A stretch of 64,000 nucleotides of DNA from Trichomonas vaginalis G3 (GCF_026262505.1 NC_067205.1:5704001-5768000), one strand, 5' to 3'; shown: positions 37,278 through 47,880, counted from the stretch's first letter. Made by a program: numbers and translations. Notes: a model not told the origin generated them from the letters alone.

Positions 37278-40200
37278 GAGATATAAAAATTGCTCACATT
37301 TGCTCACATTTTGGCACTTTTTTGTACGTTTGTCAAAAAATTGTGAGGAAGATCTCACAAAAATAGTCAAAATGTGAGCAAATTTTGAGAAGTGCTCACA
37401 TTTTGACATACAATTATTTTCATACGTTTTTTTGATGAATTCTAATAAAACTTCATTACCACTTTCAGAACGAAGCGTAACTTTTCAGCACGTAACGCTC
37501 TATCATGTGTAGTGACATATTATTCAAAAAAACTCAGATTGCTTATCTTATAATAACAATTTCATTAGAAAAAATGCACGATTTCACGCTAAAACTTTGA
37601 AGCAATTCTTAAATTCGGATAAAAAATCGATATGTATTACACTTTAAACTTCAAAAAATGGTTCAAAATTTAGACTTAGTTTATCTTAACAATATAGCAG
37701 ATTTTAAGCCGAACAAGTAGGAGTAATAGAAATAGCTCTTGAAAATAATTACAATTAGTAATATGTAAGTCAAAGTTCGAGTATTCTAATAAATAAACGT
37801 TCCGGATTTTCTTTACTACAAGAATCAATACTTAATATATAGAAGCAACAGTAAAAACTTATTAGAGATTCAAAAAGAAAGTTGACTAAAGAGAATCTTT
37901 TTATATAAGTAATTTTATTTTTTTGAAATACGAGATCGAATAAACATGTATTTTATTTTATTACTATAATAATACGTTTTTACATAGTAAGAAAGTTTAG
38001 AGACTGAAATGAAATTAAAAATTGAGAAAAAAATAAAGCTTTTCTATAAAAATTCATATTAATATATAGTATAATGATATTACAATTTATTGATAGTTGT
38101 GTTAGAAAAAAGGTACATTCACTATTTTTGACAAAATTTTAAATTTTCATGGGGTTGTAAATCTTATAATAACTAGATGAATAAGGAATAAATCCCAGTA
38201 TGATGTGCATCATTATATTAAACACTATATGTAAGGCTGGTGATTCTATTAACACTTATGAAGATCTATAGTATTTGAGCAGATAAATTTGATAATTTCC
38301 AAAACTCTTATATTTCAAAATTAAAGTGTGCGAATGCATTTAAATGAGAGCAAAAAGAGATTGATGCTGTTAAAACTATGTGTTAATTTGCAATTATTTC
38401 GCATCACAAGAACTACCCAGTAAATTCGGCTATCTTTCTTTGCAATTATTCTCCATTATACATATAATATAATGGTTAGGGTTTGAAGAAAAGTTACTAG
38501 AGAATTATTGACTTTTGAAATAATGCAGAATTTTACTTGAAGAAATCATTAATTTATGAGTTCCAAATTGCTAAGCATGACGAAGGATCATTAAATTTGC
38601 TACAATTAAATACACTTATTGCAGAATTAAGATTTTTGAAATTAAAAGTTTGAAATATTGCCTTTTTGAATAAAAATTTAAATTTTATTATATAATCATG
38701 ATAATATCTTATAGAAATTAAAAGAAAATATTTTAAACCATTCAAATATTTTGAATGTCTTATCAATTTAAAATATTAAAAGATAGCTTGATTTTATCAT
38801 CATTAGTTGTTATCAAAGTTTTCTTCTTTTAATGAACAACAGTAAATGATTTGTTAATTACTTGTCTTCCTTTTTCGCAGCAAAATCGAAAGTTATGATG
38901 ATAATCTTGCTCTCAATTTTGAAACTCTCTGATTTACAAGTAAGCATTCCTTTGGAAAAGCAGTCCTATTCTGTTTTCAAGATATTTTAAAGCCTCAATT
39001 TCATACAATGCGCAGATCTATTCGAAATTGCAAGAACTCTCAAGAAAAATGCAGCAGCAAAGAAGATTCCATAGTTTCTAGCATCAAAAATTTACAACCT
39101 TAATACAACAGTTAAAGAGAAGCTCGAAAAGAAAATATTTAACCATAAAGCTGGAAACCATTCGATATCTACTATTGGATCTAATAAAAAGTTAATTATA
39201 ACATATTTAACATGCTATTTGTTGACTTTGTTCCATTATATTACCATATATATCTTTTTGAAATCTAAAATATTTTTACAATTTTAACCATGTGTTGTTG
39301 AAACCATATATCAATCTTAGCTAAAGTATAGTTTATGAGTCTGTCACCATCTAACGTATGAATTTTCAAAAATGTCAAATATGTTCATTTTTTCTGTAGA
39401 TTCAGCCATAATTTCACGTTGTTATACTATTCAACTATTATTTAATATTTTTATCGATTTAAATATATGATGAGATGCTTAGTTCTCCTGGAAATCGATT
39501 TTTAATCGCAATTTTAACTTTCCAAAAAAAATTCAAAAATAAAAATCCCTCTCAATTTTCTAAGTTTTATAACTCGCCAAATCTCTAGCCAATTTTTTTG
39601 GCCCGTATAAATATTGTTTGGCACTATATAGGGATGCTATTTATCATATTTTCATCCCATTTTACTGTTATCGCCTAGTGAATGTACCTTTGTTAGAAAA
39701 AATATACAACTAAAATGTCAGTTTTAAAAAATTTAAAAATTATATTAAAACAATAGTCATTGAGGATGGTTAATTGCAAAAACTCAAGAAACTATCATTA
39801 TCTCTCTTTGCTTAACACATCTACAACTGGAAACATCATTCCAAATGAAGTTCCTCAGTCTCGTCAAAATTTCTCTCTCATCTACAACAAGCTTAACTCA
39901 AAACTCAAGAAACTATCATTATCTCTCTTTGCTTAACACATCTACAACTGGAAACATCATTCCAAATGTTGCATTCAAGAATCCTATTATTATTCTTTCT
40001 TTCAATCTTTTATATTTACTCTTTAAATTCTAATATAATATAAATTCTTCATTTCCTTTGTTTAAACTTTTTTCATTTTAATACCATTTTATCAGATAGT
40101 AATTTTTGTTTTTCTCTGACCAAAAATCTTCTCAATTTAACTCCACCTTCACAAAAATTCATTGAGTTCTCTCAAAATTCTTGTATTTTTGGTATACTTA

Positions 40201-41157
40201 AAGTATCATCTTCAAATATTTTTTTGGAGAAAATTGACTTTGCATAATATCGTAATACTTTTTAAGGCAGATAGATTTACCGTAAGTTGAAGAACTTTTA
40301 ATTTGAACAGAAATTATTCAACAAATATTCTTTTTATTTGATCAATAAATTGTAATATCATTATACTATATATTAATATGAATTTTTATAGAAAAGCTTT
40401 ATTTTTTTCTCAATTTTTAATTTCATTTCAGTCTCTAAACTTTCTTACTATGTAAAAACGTATTATTATAGTAATAAAATAAAATACATGTTTATTCGAT
40501 CTCGTATTTCAAAAAAATAAAATTACTTATATAAAAAGATTCTCTTTAGTCAACTTTCTTTTTGAATCTCTAATAAGTTTTTACTGTTGCTTCTATATAT
40601 TAAGTATTGATTCTTGTAGTAAAGAAAATCCGGAACGTTTATTTATTAGAATACTCGAACTTTGACTTACATATTACTAATTGTAATTATTTTCAAGAGC
40701 TATTTCTATTACTCCTACTTGTTCGGCTTAAAATCTGCTATATTGTTAAGATAAACTAAGTCTAAATTTTGAACCATTTTTTGAAGTTTAAAGTGTAATA
40801 CATATCGATTTTTTATCCGAATTTAAGAATTGCTTCAAAGTTTTAGCGTGAAATCGTGCATTTTTTCTAATGAAATTGTTATTATAAGATAAGCAATCTG
40901 AGTTTTTTTGAATAATATGTCACTACACATGATAGAGCGTTACGTGCTGAAAAGTTACGCTTCGTTCTGAAAGTGGTAATGAAGTTTTATTAGAATTCAT
41001 CAAAAAAACGTATGAAAATAATTGTATGTCAAAATGTGAGCACTTCTCAAAATTTGCTCACATTTTGACTATTTTTGTGAGATCTTCCTCACGATTTTTT
41101 GACAAACGTACAAAAAAGTGCCAAAATGTGAGCAAATGTGAGCAATTTTTATATCTC
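37278..41157. mobile_element. 3.9-kb non-autonomous DNA transposon in the capsid gene
   Basis: Inverted repeats of 817 bp (37278-38094 and 40341-41157) start GAGATATAAAAATTGCTCAC and are nearly identical (one difference seen near 37337/41092). The flanks carry GAAATAGT on both sides (37270-37277, 41158-41165), or nine bases CGAAATAGT if one terminal base is assigned to the flank. No open frame of transposase size is present, so it depends on another element. Long inverted repeats and an 8-9 bp duplication suggest a Mutator-like or hAT-like family; no transposase is available to decide. Confidence 0.9.
38095..40340. other. Interior of the 3.9-kb transposon, non-coding
   Basis: About 2.2 kb of AT-rich sequence without a supported gene; open frames of 60-70 codons are not compositionally gene-like. 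A direct repeat of about 68 bp (39780-39847 and 39901-39968, period 121) contains CTTAACACATCTACAACTGG. Confidence 0.6.
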
Positions 41158-42021
41158 GAAATAGTTGCTGGTTTACAGTTGTAATAGTAACTGTTCCACT
41201 AGCTTCTACTGCCTTCGTTATCATAGTGAATGGTTCATTCCATGGAACAAATTTATTTGTCGGTGGATTTGAATCTGAAGCAAATGCAACTTTAAGAGTT
41301 GGATTGAAAGCAATGATATCATTTACAGATATAGATGTGCATTGTAAGGCGTCGCTACTGAACTTTACTTTAAGCTGAATGTTTCCTGCAAAAGCTGGAA
41401 TAAATCGAATAGCTTCTAATGGAAGGAATCTTCTAACAGGAATTCTTAAACGAAGCTTAAAATCAAATGATTTTCCTGCTGTAATTGGACCACTAACAAT
41501 TTGTCCTGTTCTGCATGTTCCCGAATGACTCCATACATCTTCATGTCGAGTCTTTGAGAAAACATCTACTTTCTTTATTTGTTCGGTAGTTTGTGAGTTT
41601 GAAGTTATATATGCTTCTTCTCTTGCGTTGTCTTGAGAATATACGATACGACCATTTGCAAGGATTTGATATCCAGCAACTGCATAGAAAGCGTCATCGA
41701 AACCAATCCAAAATCCTGGTGGGTTTGTTTTATTAGAACCTGAACCAATTTCTTTATCTACAATAAATTGACCTTCCATTTTATACGTAATGAATGTATT
41801 GTAAAGGTCCAACATATTTTCACCAGGAGGTGAGAGATTGAATGTTACCCATGTGTTATCTTTAGCAGTTCCAGGTTGTGATGGAATCTTTGCGTCAGAA
41901 TATTTTCTATTAGTGTCACCAATTTGAACTGCATTGTCTATGATATCGAAATATGAGCGAATCTGATGAATATGCTCTGCTGGAGTAAATTCGTTTAACT
42001 GTTCGTTCTGCATGTATTTAC

Positions 42022-42035
42022 TTCGGATAAAAATA
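42022..42035 (-). promoter_or_regulatory. TTTTTATCCGAA motif before the capsid gene
   Basis: On the minus strand TATTTTTATCCGAA lies 9 bp upstream of the capsid ATG at 42013. The same core is found before the genes at 42783 and 47872, suggesting a shared promoter or initiator element. Confidence 0.5.
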
Positions 42036-42040
42036 TCTAT

Positions 42041-42474
42041 TTACTTCATTATTCTCACTCTTCTTCTTGGCATTCGTGGTGGAAGTTGTTTCTTGACATT
42101 TTCAATGAACTGTACATTCTCTTTTGTCTCAACTTCTTTCACTGGCGGGTCAGGGTTCTTTGACTCGTTTGTTTTTCAATGAAATTCACGAACTTTGCAA
42201 TAAGCTCTTGGTTCGTTATTGAAAGTACATCTGGCTTCTTTTCTTCTTGTTCTATTGACTTTTCAGTTTGAATAGAAGGTTTTATATGGGCTTCGTGGAC
42301 TTCACCCTTGCCATACACCTTAATGTTGTCGCTTTCTGCATTCGCTAATGGAACCTTTCTTTTTCTTACGTATATTTTACCATCTTTACTCTGACTTACG
42401 TAATAGAAAGGATGTTGTATTCCTCTTGCGTCATTTAATATAATAGACTCTCGCTCTGATTTTGACAAGCTCAT
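42041..42474 (-). CDS. Hypothetical basic protein, probably frameshifted near its 3' end
   Basis: The uninterrupted frame covers 42139-42474 (111 residues, MSLSKSERESI...). After about 42165 a different frame is open to a stop at 42041-42043 and gives a plausible basic C-terminus (Pro-Pro-rich, then MPRRRVRIMK). A one-base shift at the run of five A residues near 42178 would connect the parts, so either a base has been lost, the assembly is wrong or there is programmed slippage. Residues 25-40 (YYVSQSKDGKIYVRKRK) are rich in aromatic and basic residues. It lies just upstream of the capsid gene on the same strand and is back to back with the 80-residue gene. No family recognised. Confidence 0.55.
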
Positions 42475-42518
42475 TTTACATCGTTAAAGTTTTAATTTTG
42501 TTTTTTATCTGCAGTCAA

Positions 42519-42758
42519 ATGACTCAGACAAGTCCTACGGACAAGACCCAAGGGGTCATAGATGTTGAAGCATTGAAGAAAGAAATTCGCGAGCAAATTT
42601 TATCCGAACTGAAGGAACAAAAACAAGAACAAAAGCCAGAGAGACCAAAGAGAAAACTTAGTGAAAAACAACTTGCTGCATTAGCTGCTGGAAGACAAAA
42701 GAACCCACGTTTGCTGGCGAAGAAAGCTAGAGAAGAAGCTGAAGCAAAGAAAGAGTAA
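42519..42758 (+). CDS. Small highly charged Lys/Glu-rich protein
   Basis: 80 residues from the ATG at 42519; an extended frame from 42462 begins only at TTG and overlaps the opposite gene's start, so I prefer the internal ATG, which directly follows TCAA as a possible initiator. The protein is almost entirely helical and charged (KKEIREQILSELKEQKQEQK near 20-38) and ends in a basic Ala/Lys stretch (AAGRQKNPRLLAKKAREEA). It could be a nucleic-acid-condensing or scaffold protein of the virion. It sits 24 bp upstream of the next gene on the same strand. Confidence 0.6.
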   Translation: MTQTSPTDKTQGVIDVEALKKEIREQILSELKEQKQEQKPERPKRKLSEKQLAALAAGRQKNPRLLAKKAREEAEAKKE

Positions 42759-42762
42759 ATGG

Positions 42763-42778
42763 TTTATTTTTATCCGAA
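42763..42778 (+). promoter_or_regulatory. TTTATTTTTATCCGAA motif before the 285-residue gene
   Basis: Sits in the 24-bp gap between the two plus-strand genes and ends 4 bp before the ATG at 42783. Same motif as at 42022-42035 (minus strand). Confidence 0.5.
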
Positions 42779-42782
42779 TTAA

Positions 42783-43640
42783 ATGTATAGACAAATACCT
42801 TTATCTGTTGCGTTCAGTAGTGAAAACCCTGACGTCAAAATAAAGGGGAACAGAGTAACGTTTAAGTTTCCAACAGACTGGATTGTGAACATAAATGAAG
42901 AGAAGTACATTGGCATAACATCTATGTATATAACACGTGCTTTCAGAAAGGTTGACTTTATACTTCAAGTCGAGATAGAAAATGACGAACAGTCTTTAAG
43001 CGCCCAAAACATTCACATATACAAATACTTTAAAGACGATACAACATTGTTGCAATTTATGATTTCATTTAATGAGATGTTCGAGAAAAAGTTCAACATT
43101 GAAGTACAAACTTTACAACCTTTACGTGAGTTTCTTGCACAACTGAAAGAAGAAGGTAGTCAGCCACAACTTATAGACTTTCATTATGAATTTAATGAAA
43201 ATGAAGATGGAACTCATGACTGTCAGTTTGTTATATATTCACCATTCAATGAAGTAGCTAAAAAGAAAAAAAATCCATTACGTATAAGATTTCAAATCTC
43301 TGAACCCAATGAAGACTTCAAAAATGTTTTCAATTATGATGCAATGCTTCCGAGGAAAAATGAATTTTCAAAGATTGTAACACCTGGCATTTGGGATAGA
43401 AAGCAAGCTATATTATATTCAAACTTAAGTAAGGGAGTTGAAAATGAGTTCATTGGTCATACAAGAACTTCACCACTTCCTAACCCTAAATACTATAAAT
43501 TAACTGGCTTCAATCGTGAGTTTTGGATAGACATGTTCTCCACTCATGACCATAACTGCCCAGTGTTCTTACCTCCAGACCATAAGGACTGTCTCTACAT
43601 TGAAGCACAACTCTTAAACTCTACCATCGCAGTATTGTAA
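42783..43640 (+). CDS. Putative virion structural protein (285 residues)
   Basis: Residues 20-50 read KIKGNRVTFKFPTDWIVNIN then EEKYIGITSMYITRAFRKV, a pattern also seen in the 59055 gene (YPRHWVEYVGGEKAIEIRQV). Both are beta-rich, of about the same full length (the latter counted with its frameshifted end), and lack signal peptides, so I infer paralogous minor capsid or penton-type proteins. A 33-residue helical insert around 105-125 (LREFLAQLKEEG) and a late segment FWIDMFSTHDHNCPVFLPPD are notable. It starts with MYRQIPLSV just after a TTTTTATCCGAA motif. The assignment rests on context and internal similarity, not on a recognised family. Confidence 0.55.
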   Translation: MYRQIPLSVAFSSENPDVKIKGNRVTFKFPTDWIVNINEEKYIGITSMYITRAFRKVDFILQVEIENDEQSLSAQNIHIYKYFKDDTTLLQFMISFNEMFEKKFNIEVQTLQPLREFLAQLKEEGSQPQLIDFHYEFNENEDGTHDCQFVIYSPFNEVAKKKKNPLRIRFQISEPNEDFKNVFNYDAMLPRKNEFSKIVTPGIWDRKQAILYSNLSKGVENEFIGHTRTSPLPNPKYYKLTGFNREFWIDMFSTHDHNCPVFLPPDHKDCLYIEAQLLNSTIAVL

Positions 43641-43650
43641 ACGACTTCAT

Positions 43651-43673
43651 GGGCTTCGCCTTGCCGCTAGCGG
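43651..43673. repeat. GC-rich double hairpin, intergenic
   Basis: GGGCTTCGCC and GCCGCTAGCGGC form two adjacent small stems in an otherwise AT-rich gap between convergent genes. Related modules lie inside genes at 47311-47333 and 60048-60073. The intergenic copy could act as a bidirectional 3'-end signal. Confidence 0.55.
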
Positions 43674-43720
43674 CTTATTTTTATCACGAATGACCTCATT
43701 GCTGACAAAAATAAATGACC

Positions 43721-46669
43721 TCAGAACTTCAACTTACGAATAAAGCTTGTTTTAGTCGTTATTGAGAAGTTAAACTTTTCAGCAAAGCAAGGACTAGAAG
43801 ACTTACATAAGTCAAATCCAATCTCTTGACCGTCATAAAGTGCTTTGTAAAGTTTCATTAAACTGAACTCAGAGTCTTTGTCATATGTTCCTTGCGGAAC
43901 CATTAAACCTTTATCTTCATCATAGAAACACTGAACAGAGTCAGGAAACATTTCATTAGCGGTTAAAGCAATAACATCTTGCTTCACGCCTTTCATTCTG
44001 CAGTGAAATGCAACTTCATTTAAATCATTCGTGAGTAAGTCTATGTAAGTCTTCTTTCCACAAAATATTGACTTGTATGCTAAACTTTGTTTTCCAGGTG
44101 TGATTTCTGCAAAGTCGCTATGAAATTGACCAAGGTTTTTACCAATGAGAACTCTTCCATAACGTTTCTCAAACTCTTCAGCTAAACGAGGGATATCTTC
44201 ATTGTAGAGATGCATACTGTCGGTATCGCTATAAAAGATGTCCATTCCTAAGTCCTCAGCAGTACAGAATACTTCACACATTATTCTCTTCGACATAGAC
44301 AGAATGTTAACACCAAGTGGACAGAAGTTAAAGTGTCTGCAAATGCTTTTTGTTAGCTTGAAAATAGTTTTATCTGAACCATCCAAACCTTCGAACTTCA
44401 CTATATGGTTGTAGTTTCTGATGGTATATCTTATAGCATCTTTGTCATCTACTATGGTTATTTTTGACTCAATAGGAGATAAAATGGTTTTGCCATAAAT
44501 GCTGTTCAGAATGAGCTTTATATTTTCTTGCAAAGGATTTCCTTCTTTCTTATACTTTAACCTTAACTCAAACAACTTCTTTACTTCATCTCTTATTCTA
44601 ATATCTCTGTTTCCATCGTAATAGTATCCTTGCAACACTTCACATTTGACACCTTGATATTTTATGAGGTCTTGTAATGTTATATGGTCAACATACATTA
44701 AACAGCAAGTGTTTGAACTTCTGGGAACGTTAAGTTCTGGATTTAGTTCAGGGTCACAAACTATTAAAGGAAAGTGTCTATGTATTCCAATCTCTGTTAT
44801 CTTAATGAGAACAAAGAAGCCAGACATAAACTTTTCACCAATGGGTTCCTTTTGGTCGTCATCGAATAAATGCTTTAACAAATATTCAGAACTTAACATC
44901 TCATCCTTCAATACTTTTGGAATACCTTCTAAAGTATAAAGTCTTGCTATAGCGGATGGATATAATGAAACAGCGTCGAAGTCAGCAATGAGTTTCTTTT
45001 CGCTCTTTTGTTTCATGTTATCTGACAGCATACATCTTCCACCTTGAATACAGCGTGAAATAAATTCTCTTGGTTTATTTGAGAGGTCATAAAGATTTCC
45101 ATTCGGGAAGTATACTCTGTTCTCAAATAATTTGTTAGCAATAGAACAAATACTAACGTAGTCATATACGTTTAAATCAAATTCTTTCAATAAGTCATTG
45201 CGGAACTTTACAAAACCTTCTCTTAAAATTCTTACATCTTGTTTGCAGTAAAACGTGCTATATTTTTCTAAGTCGAAATGGTTTTCATCTATTCTGCAAC
45301 CTTTGATGGAATCTATGTTTTTCATGAATGTATCCGCATCCCTGATAAACTTACACGCTTCAGAAATGACACCAGTTCTGTTGTCATTTGCTAACAAAAC
45401 ACTGCTGTAGTAGTTGTATGGAAATACTTCTTTCGGTCCTGTTTGTAAGTTAAACATAGCAGGAAATAGTTTAAGCTTCTTATTTATAACACTGTAAGAG
45501 TCTTTTATAATAATTGCCCTTCCTTTATATAAACCAGTTATTTGCATTGTTCGTGAACCTTTAATGATGGGAGTTCCTTTCACTTCTGTCATGTGTCTTA
45601 AGATGAAGTTTATATCATAACTGAGGTTATGGAAATATATTAAACTCTTGTCAGGAAGTCGCTCCAAAAATTCTGTTGCACAGTTCTGACCCCAAATGCT
45701 TTCACTCACTGAACCATCTTCACTGTCGTAACATATGTTAAAAGCTTTATGAAAGCCATCGGTACTGCACTCAAAGTCAGCAAAGAAAACATGCTCAGGA
45801 ATGAACTTACATTTAGCTTTATTTACTTCTTTTGACTCGGCTTTCTTCTTCAGTTGTACACAATACTTTGGAGCATATGTCAAATCTTTAAATGGTGCAA
45901 GGTTCTGTTTATATAAGTCAGTCGTATATGTGAAAAGTTCTCCATAAGAAATAGGTTCGAAATATTTGCACTCCCACAATGTTTTCATAACATCCCATAA
46001 CGGTGTTGTTCTATCATAACGAACTACATATTTGTTCTCTCTCTTTGTATAAATCTTCATCTGTTTCTCAATGTTCATTCCACCACAAGCTTTGAGAATT
46101 TCTTTGTAATTTCTGACGAAATATGTTGTCATTGGTAATCTTTCGTTTAGCATGTAGTGGTCTTCAACAAGAAGTAAGTCAATAGTTCGAGCAGTTTCAC
46201 ATTCTTTTGGTATGTATCTCTTTATTTCATTATGTCTTGAGTCATTGAAATAACCAATGGTAACATTAAATGCTATACCTGTTGCGTCAGAAATTTCTTG
46301 TACTTTACTTTGAGGAAAATCTCTAACTCTAATAACTTCACGCATGTGGTCAATAGTTTCTTCATTTACTCCAGCCTGAATGCAAGCATAAACGAAACAA
46401 TTGTCTTCTGTCATAAGTGCTGCAGTTCTTTTGTTCAATTCATTGAAAATTTGGTAGCGCTCAAGATTTATAGGTAATGTGCAAAGATACTTCCAGAACT
46501 GACCGCTTCTCTTCTTATAAAACTTCTTTTCACCAAGGATTTCATTCCAGAAGTCATCTATATCTTGTTTATCTCCTGTTTGTTTAAGTCTGTTCAATAA
46601 TCTTTTCTGTCTTTCTGTCAGTGTGCTTTCATCTCTATATGGTCGCTTCTGTGGCTTTCCTCTTAACAT
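43721..46669 (-). CDS. Protein-primed family B DNA polymerase
   Basis: 982 residues. Exonuclease motifs: FADFECSTDG (Asp298, Glu300), HNLSYDINF (Asn348, Asp352) and YCKQDVRIL (Tyr474, Asp478). Polymerase motifs: DFDAVSLYPS (A, Asp565), KLILNSIYGK (B, Lys718) and YSDTDS (C, Asp815, Asp817); a KKTY motif follows at 872-875. All catalytic residues are present. The N-terminal 200 residues hold DNCFVYACIQAG (89-100) followed by a predicted alpha/beta region, an extension also typical of Maverick and related polymerases and resembling an OTU-like fold. The enzyme would replicate linear element DNA from a terminal protein. It is followed upstream by the 262-residue gene on the same strand, with about 40 bp between. 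No frameshift is seen. Confidence 0.97.
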   Translation of the reverse strand: MLRGKPQKRPYRDESTLTERQKRLLNRLKQTGDKQDIDDFWNEILGEKKFYKKRSGQFWKYLCTLPINLERYQIFNELNKRTAALMTEDNCFVYACIQAGVNEETIDHMREVIRVRDFPQSKVQEISDATGIAFNVTIGYFNDSRHNEIKRYIPKECETARTIDLLLVEDHYMLNERLPMTTYFVRNYKEILKACGGMNIEKQMKIYTKRENKYVVRYDRTTPLWDVMKTLWECKYFEPISYGELFTYTTDLYKQNLAPFKDLTYAPKYCVQLKKKAESKEVNKAKCKFIPEHVFFADFECSTDGFHKAFNICYDSEDGSVSESIWGQNCATEFLERLPDKSLIYFHNLSYDINFILRHMTEVKGTPIIKGSRTMQITGLYKGRAIIIKDSYSVINKKLKLFPAMFNLQTGPKEVFPYNYYSSVLLANDNRTGVISEACKFIRDADTFMKNIDSIKGCRIDENHFDLEKYSTFYCKQDVRILREGFVKFRNDLLKEFDLNVYDYVSICSIANKLFENRVYFPNGNLYDLSNKPREFISRCIQGGRCMLSDNMKQKSEKKLIADFDAVSLYPSAIARLYTLEGIPKVLKDEMLSSEYLLKHLFDDDQKEPIGEKFMSGFFVLIKITEIGIHRHFPLIVCDPELNPELNVPRSSNTCCLMYVDHITLQDLIKYQGVKCEVLQGYYYDGNRDIRIRDEVKKLFELRLKYKKEGNPLQENIKLILNSIYGKTILSPIESKITIVDDKDAIRYTIRNYNHIVKFEGLDGSDKTIFKLTKSICRHFNFCPLGVNILSMSKRIMCEVFCTAEDLGMDIFYSDTDSMHLYNEDIPRLAEEFEKRYGRVLIGKNLGQFHSDFAEITPGKQSLAYKSIFCGKKTYIDLLTNDLNEVAFHCRMKGVKQDVIALTANEMFPDSVQCFYDEDKGLMVPQGTYDKDSEFSLMKLYKALYDGQEIGFDLCKSSSPCFAEKFNFSITTKTSFIRKLKF

Positions 46670-46711
46670 CTGACATCGTTAAGCCTTCATATTCAGTTAA
46701 ATCATACATCT

Positions 46712-47500
46712 TTATTTCGTAAGATTCTTTATGTTTGTCAAGAAGAAGTCATAGTGCATTTCAACAATACCTGCAGCATTTGCTTCTATCTCTGATATAA
46801 AGTTCTCCTTCAAGAGCTGATGTAGTAATGTTCCAATATTATTGAGGTTTAACGTAGAAAATTCATACTTTCCACCAAGTTTATAACATACCATCCATCT
46901 TTGTTGGGAGTTTATTTTAATCTTCTCTAAGAGTCTCATGAAAACCTTACCGAAATGTTTGTGTAAGTAGTCTCTGTTTGGTTCATCTAAAGCTTCGATG
47001 TTAAAGTCAATGAGTCTATTGCCTGACTTCACATTTCTCTTCCTATTCTCTTCATCTTTCTTTAACCATCTCTCACCTTCTTTTGGTTTGTCGTCAATGG
47101 AACGAATGACATCGTTAGCTTTACGAACTTGTTCTATAGCACTTTTAAACATCTCTCTTCTCTGTTGTTTCAGTGTGTCGTCTCTTCTTCTTGTTTCACC
47201 AACGTTTGCATTTGTTATGTCAAACATTTCTCTTCTTACTTCATGAGGTACTGAACGTCTATGATATAAGTCAATAGCAATGTCATTTAAAGGAAATGCT
47301 ATTGCATGAACTTCGTCCTCGCCGCGTTGCGGCTTTATGAACTCATGAATTCTATCATAACTTATTGCACCATTATAGTCATTGAGGATGTCAGCGAGTG
47401 CTTTTTTGTTTGTTGTGTAATGTTTTGCAACATCTATATTAGCTTCTGTAAGAAGTTGTTTTATTTCCGAGTGTTCTAACTTAGACAACTTCCGATACAT
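46712..47500 (-). CDS. Hypothetical 262-residue basic protein, SAP-like start, upstream of polymerase
   Basis: The first 40 residues (LSKLEHSEIKQLLTEANIDV...) resemble a helix-turn-helix SAP or LEM-type DNA-binding domain. A long charged helical region (about 85-165) with many Arg and Lys follows, then a globular C-terminal half with NSQQRWMVCYKLGG near 198-211. Same strand and next to polymerase B, so a replication accessory or terminal-protein role is possible, but no Tyr/Ser priming motif can be assigned by eye. Near residues 57-67 it contains PQRGEDE, encoded by a GC-rich hairpin that also occurs in another gene (60048) and between genes (43651), suggesting an insertion into coding sequence. 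Confidence 0.6.
   Translation of the reverse strand: MYRKLSKLEHSEIKQLLTEANIDVAKHYTTNKKALADILNDYNGAISYDRIHEFIKPQRGEDEVHAIAFPLNDIAIDLYHRRSVPHEVRREMFDITNANVGETRRRDDTLKQQRREMFKSAIEQVRKANDVIRSIDDKPKEGERWLKKDEENRKRNVKSGNRLIDFNIEALDEPNRDYLHKHFGKVFMRLLEKIKINSQQRWMVCYKLGGKYEFSTLNLNNIGTLLHQLLKENFISEIEANAAGIVEMHYDFFLTNIKNLTK
47311..47333. repeat. GC-rich hairpin module inside the 262-residue gene
   Basis: CTTCGTCCTCGCCGCGTTGC followed by GGC contains the stem CCGC-GTT-GCGG and part of the GGGCTTCGCCC stem seen in the other copies. Its GC content stands out from the surrounding gene. Confidence 0.55.
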
Positions 47501-47551
47501 CTTTAGTAGGAAATAAAAAAAATATTTTTTGAAAAAATAAACTTAGAAAAA

Positions 47552-47872
47552 TTATTTCTTTCTATATTTGCCATTCCGAACTTCGAAAAGATGTTTTATA
47601 CCAGCATAGAATTTTTCTCTAGAGCTTGGTCTTATATTGTTTTCATGACAATATTTTCTATATTCTTCATATAAAGCCTTTTTTTCATACATTTCATAAG
47701 GACAATCTAACCAGAATAGCGCATATCCATTTTCGTTATCTAGGTCTCTATATGTTTCTTCTGTTTGTAGAATTTCGCTTTCTCTATTTAGTTCTATGTC
47801 TATATATTGTGGCTTAAAAAGATGTGGGCAAGAAGGGTCTGGCGCTATGTAAAAAGTTAATTTTTCTGTCAT
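47552..47872 (-). CDS. Hypothetical 106-residue protein with winged-helix-like end
   Basis: The C-terminal 45 residues (YEEYRKYCHENNIRPSSREK then FYAGIKHLFEVRNGKYR) resemble the C-terminal winged-helix domain that follows SF3 primase-helicases and related phage proteins: Tyr-Cys, a Pro-Ser turn, a Phe in the recognition helix and a final Tyr-Arg. The outer-element remnant at 61626-61787 has the same layout. The N-terminal half has SCPHLFKPQYIDIELN and is unrecognised. It could be a DNA-binding adaptor. The ATG follows TTTTTTATCCGATAG, the promoter-like motif shared with the capsid and 285-residue genes. Confidence 0.55.
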   Translation of the reverse strand: MTEKLTFYIAPDPSCPHLFKPQYIDIELNRESEILQTEETYRDLDNENGYALFWLDCPYEMYEKKALYEEYRKYCHENNIRPSSREKFYAGIKHLFEVRNGKYRKK

Positions 47873-47880
47873 CTTTTCTA

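Larger units (their letters stand above)
36551..42013 (-). pseudogene. Major capsid protein gene, split by a transposon
   Basis: The gene starts at 42013 and its N-terminal part (about 282 codons) runs to 41166; the C-terminal part (about 242 codons) is 37277-36551. The two parts lie in the same frame once the inserted 3880 bp and one 8-bp duplicate are discounted (3888 bp, a multiple of three). N-terminal landmarks are LSPPGENMLDLYNT, a Gly/Asn/Pro loop and LRIPVRRFLPLEAIRF; the C-terminal part has DWIPMDGSF and FCFAIQVRANG-type strands. Total length near 520 residues, beta-rich composition and position fit a double-jelly-roll capsid protein of Mavericks, though I cannot compute a profile match. 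The insertion leaves a 314-codon truncated frame with 32 foreign codons at its end. Confidence 0.75.

Noticed and set aside
38554-40033. Open frames of 60-70 codons inside the capsid-gene transposon
   Set aside because: Low-complexity AT sequence with no transposase motif; not supported as genes.
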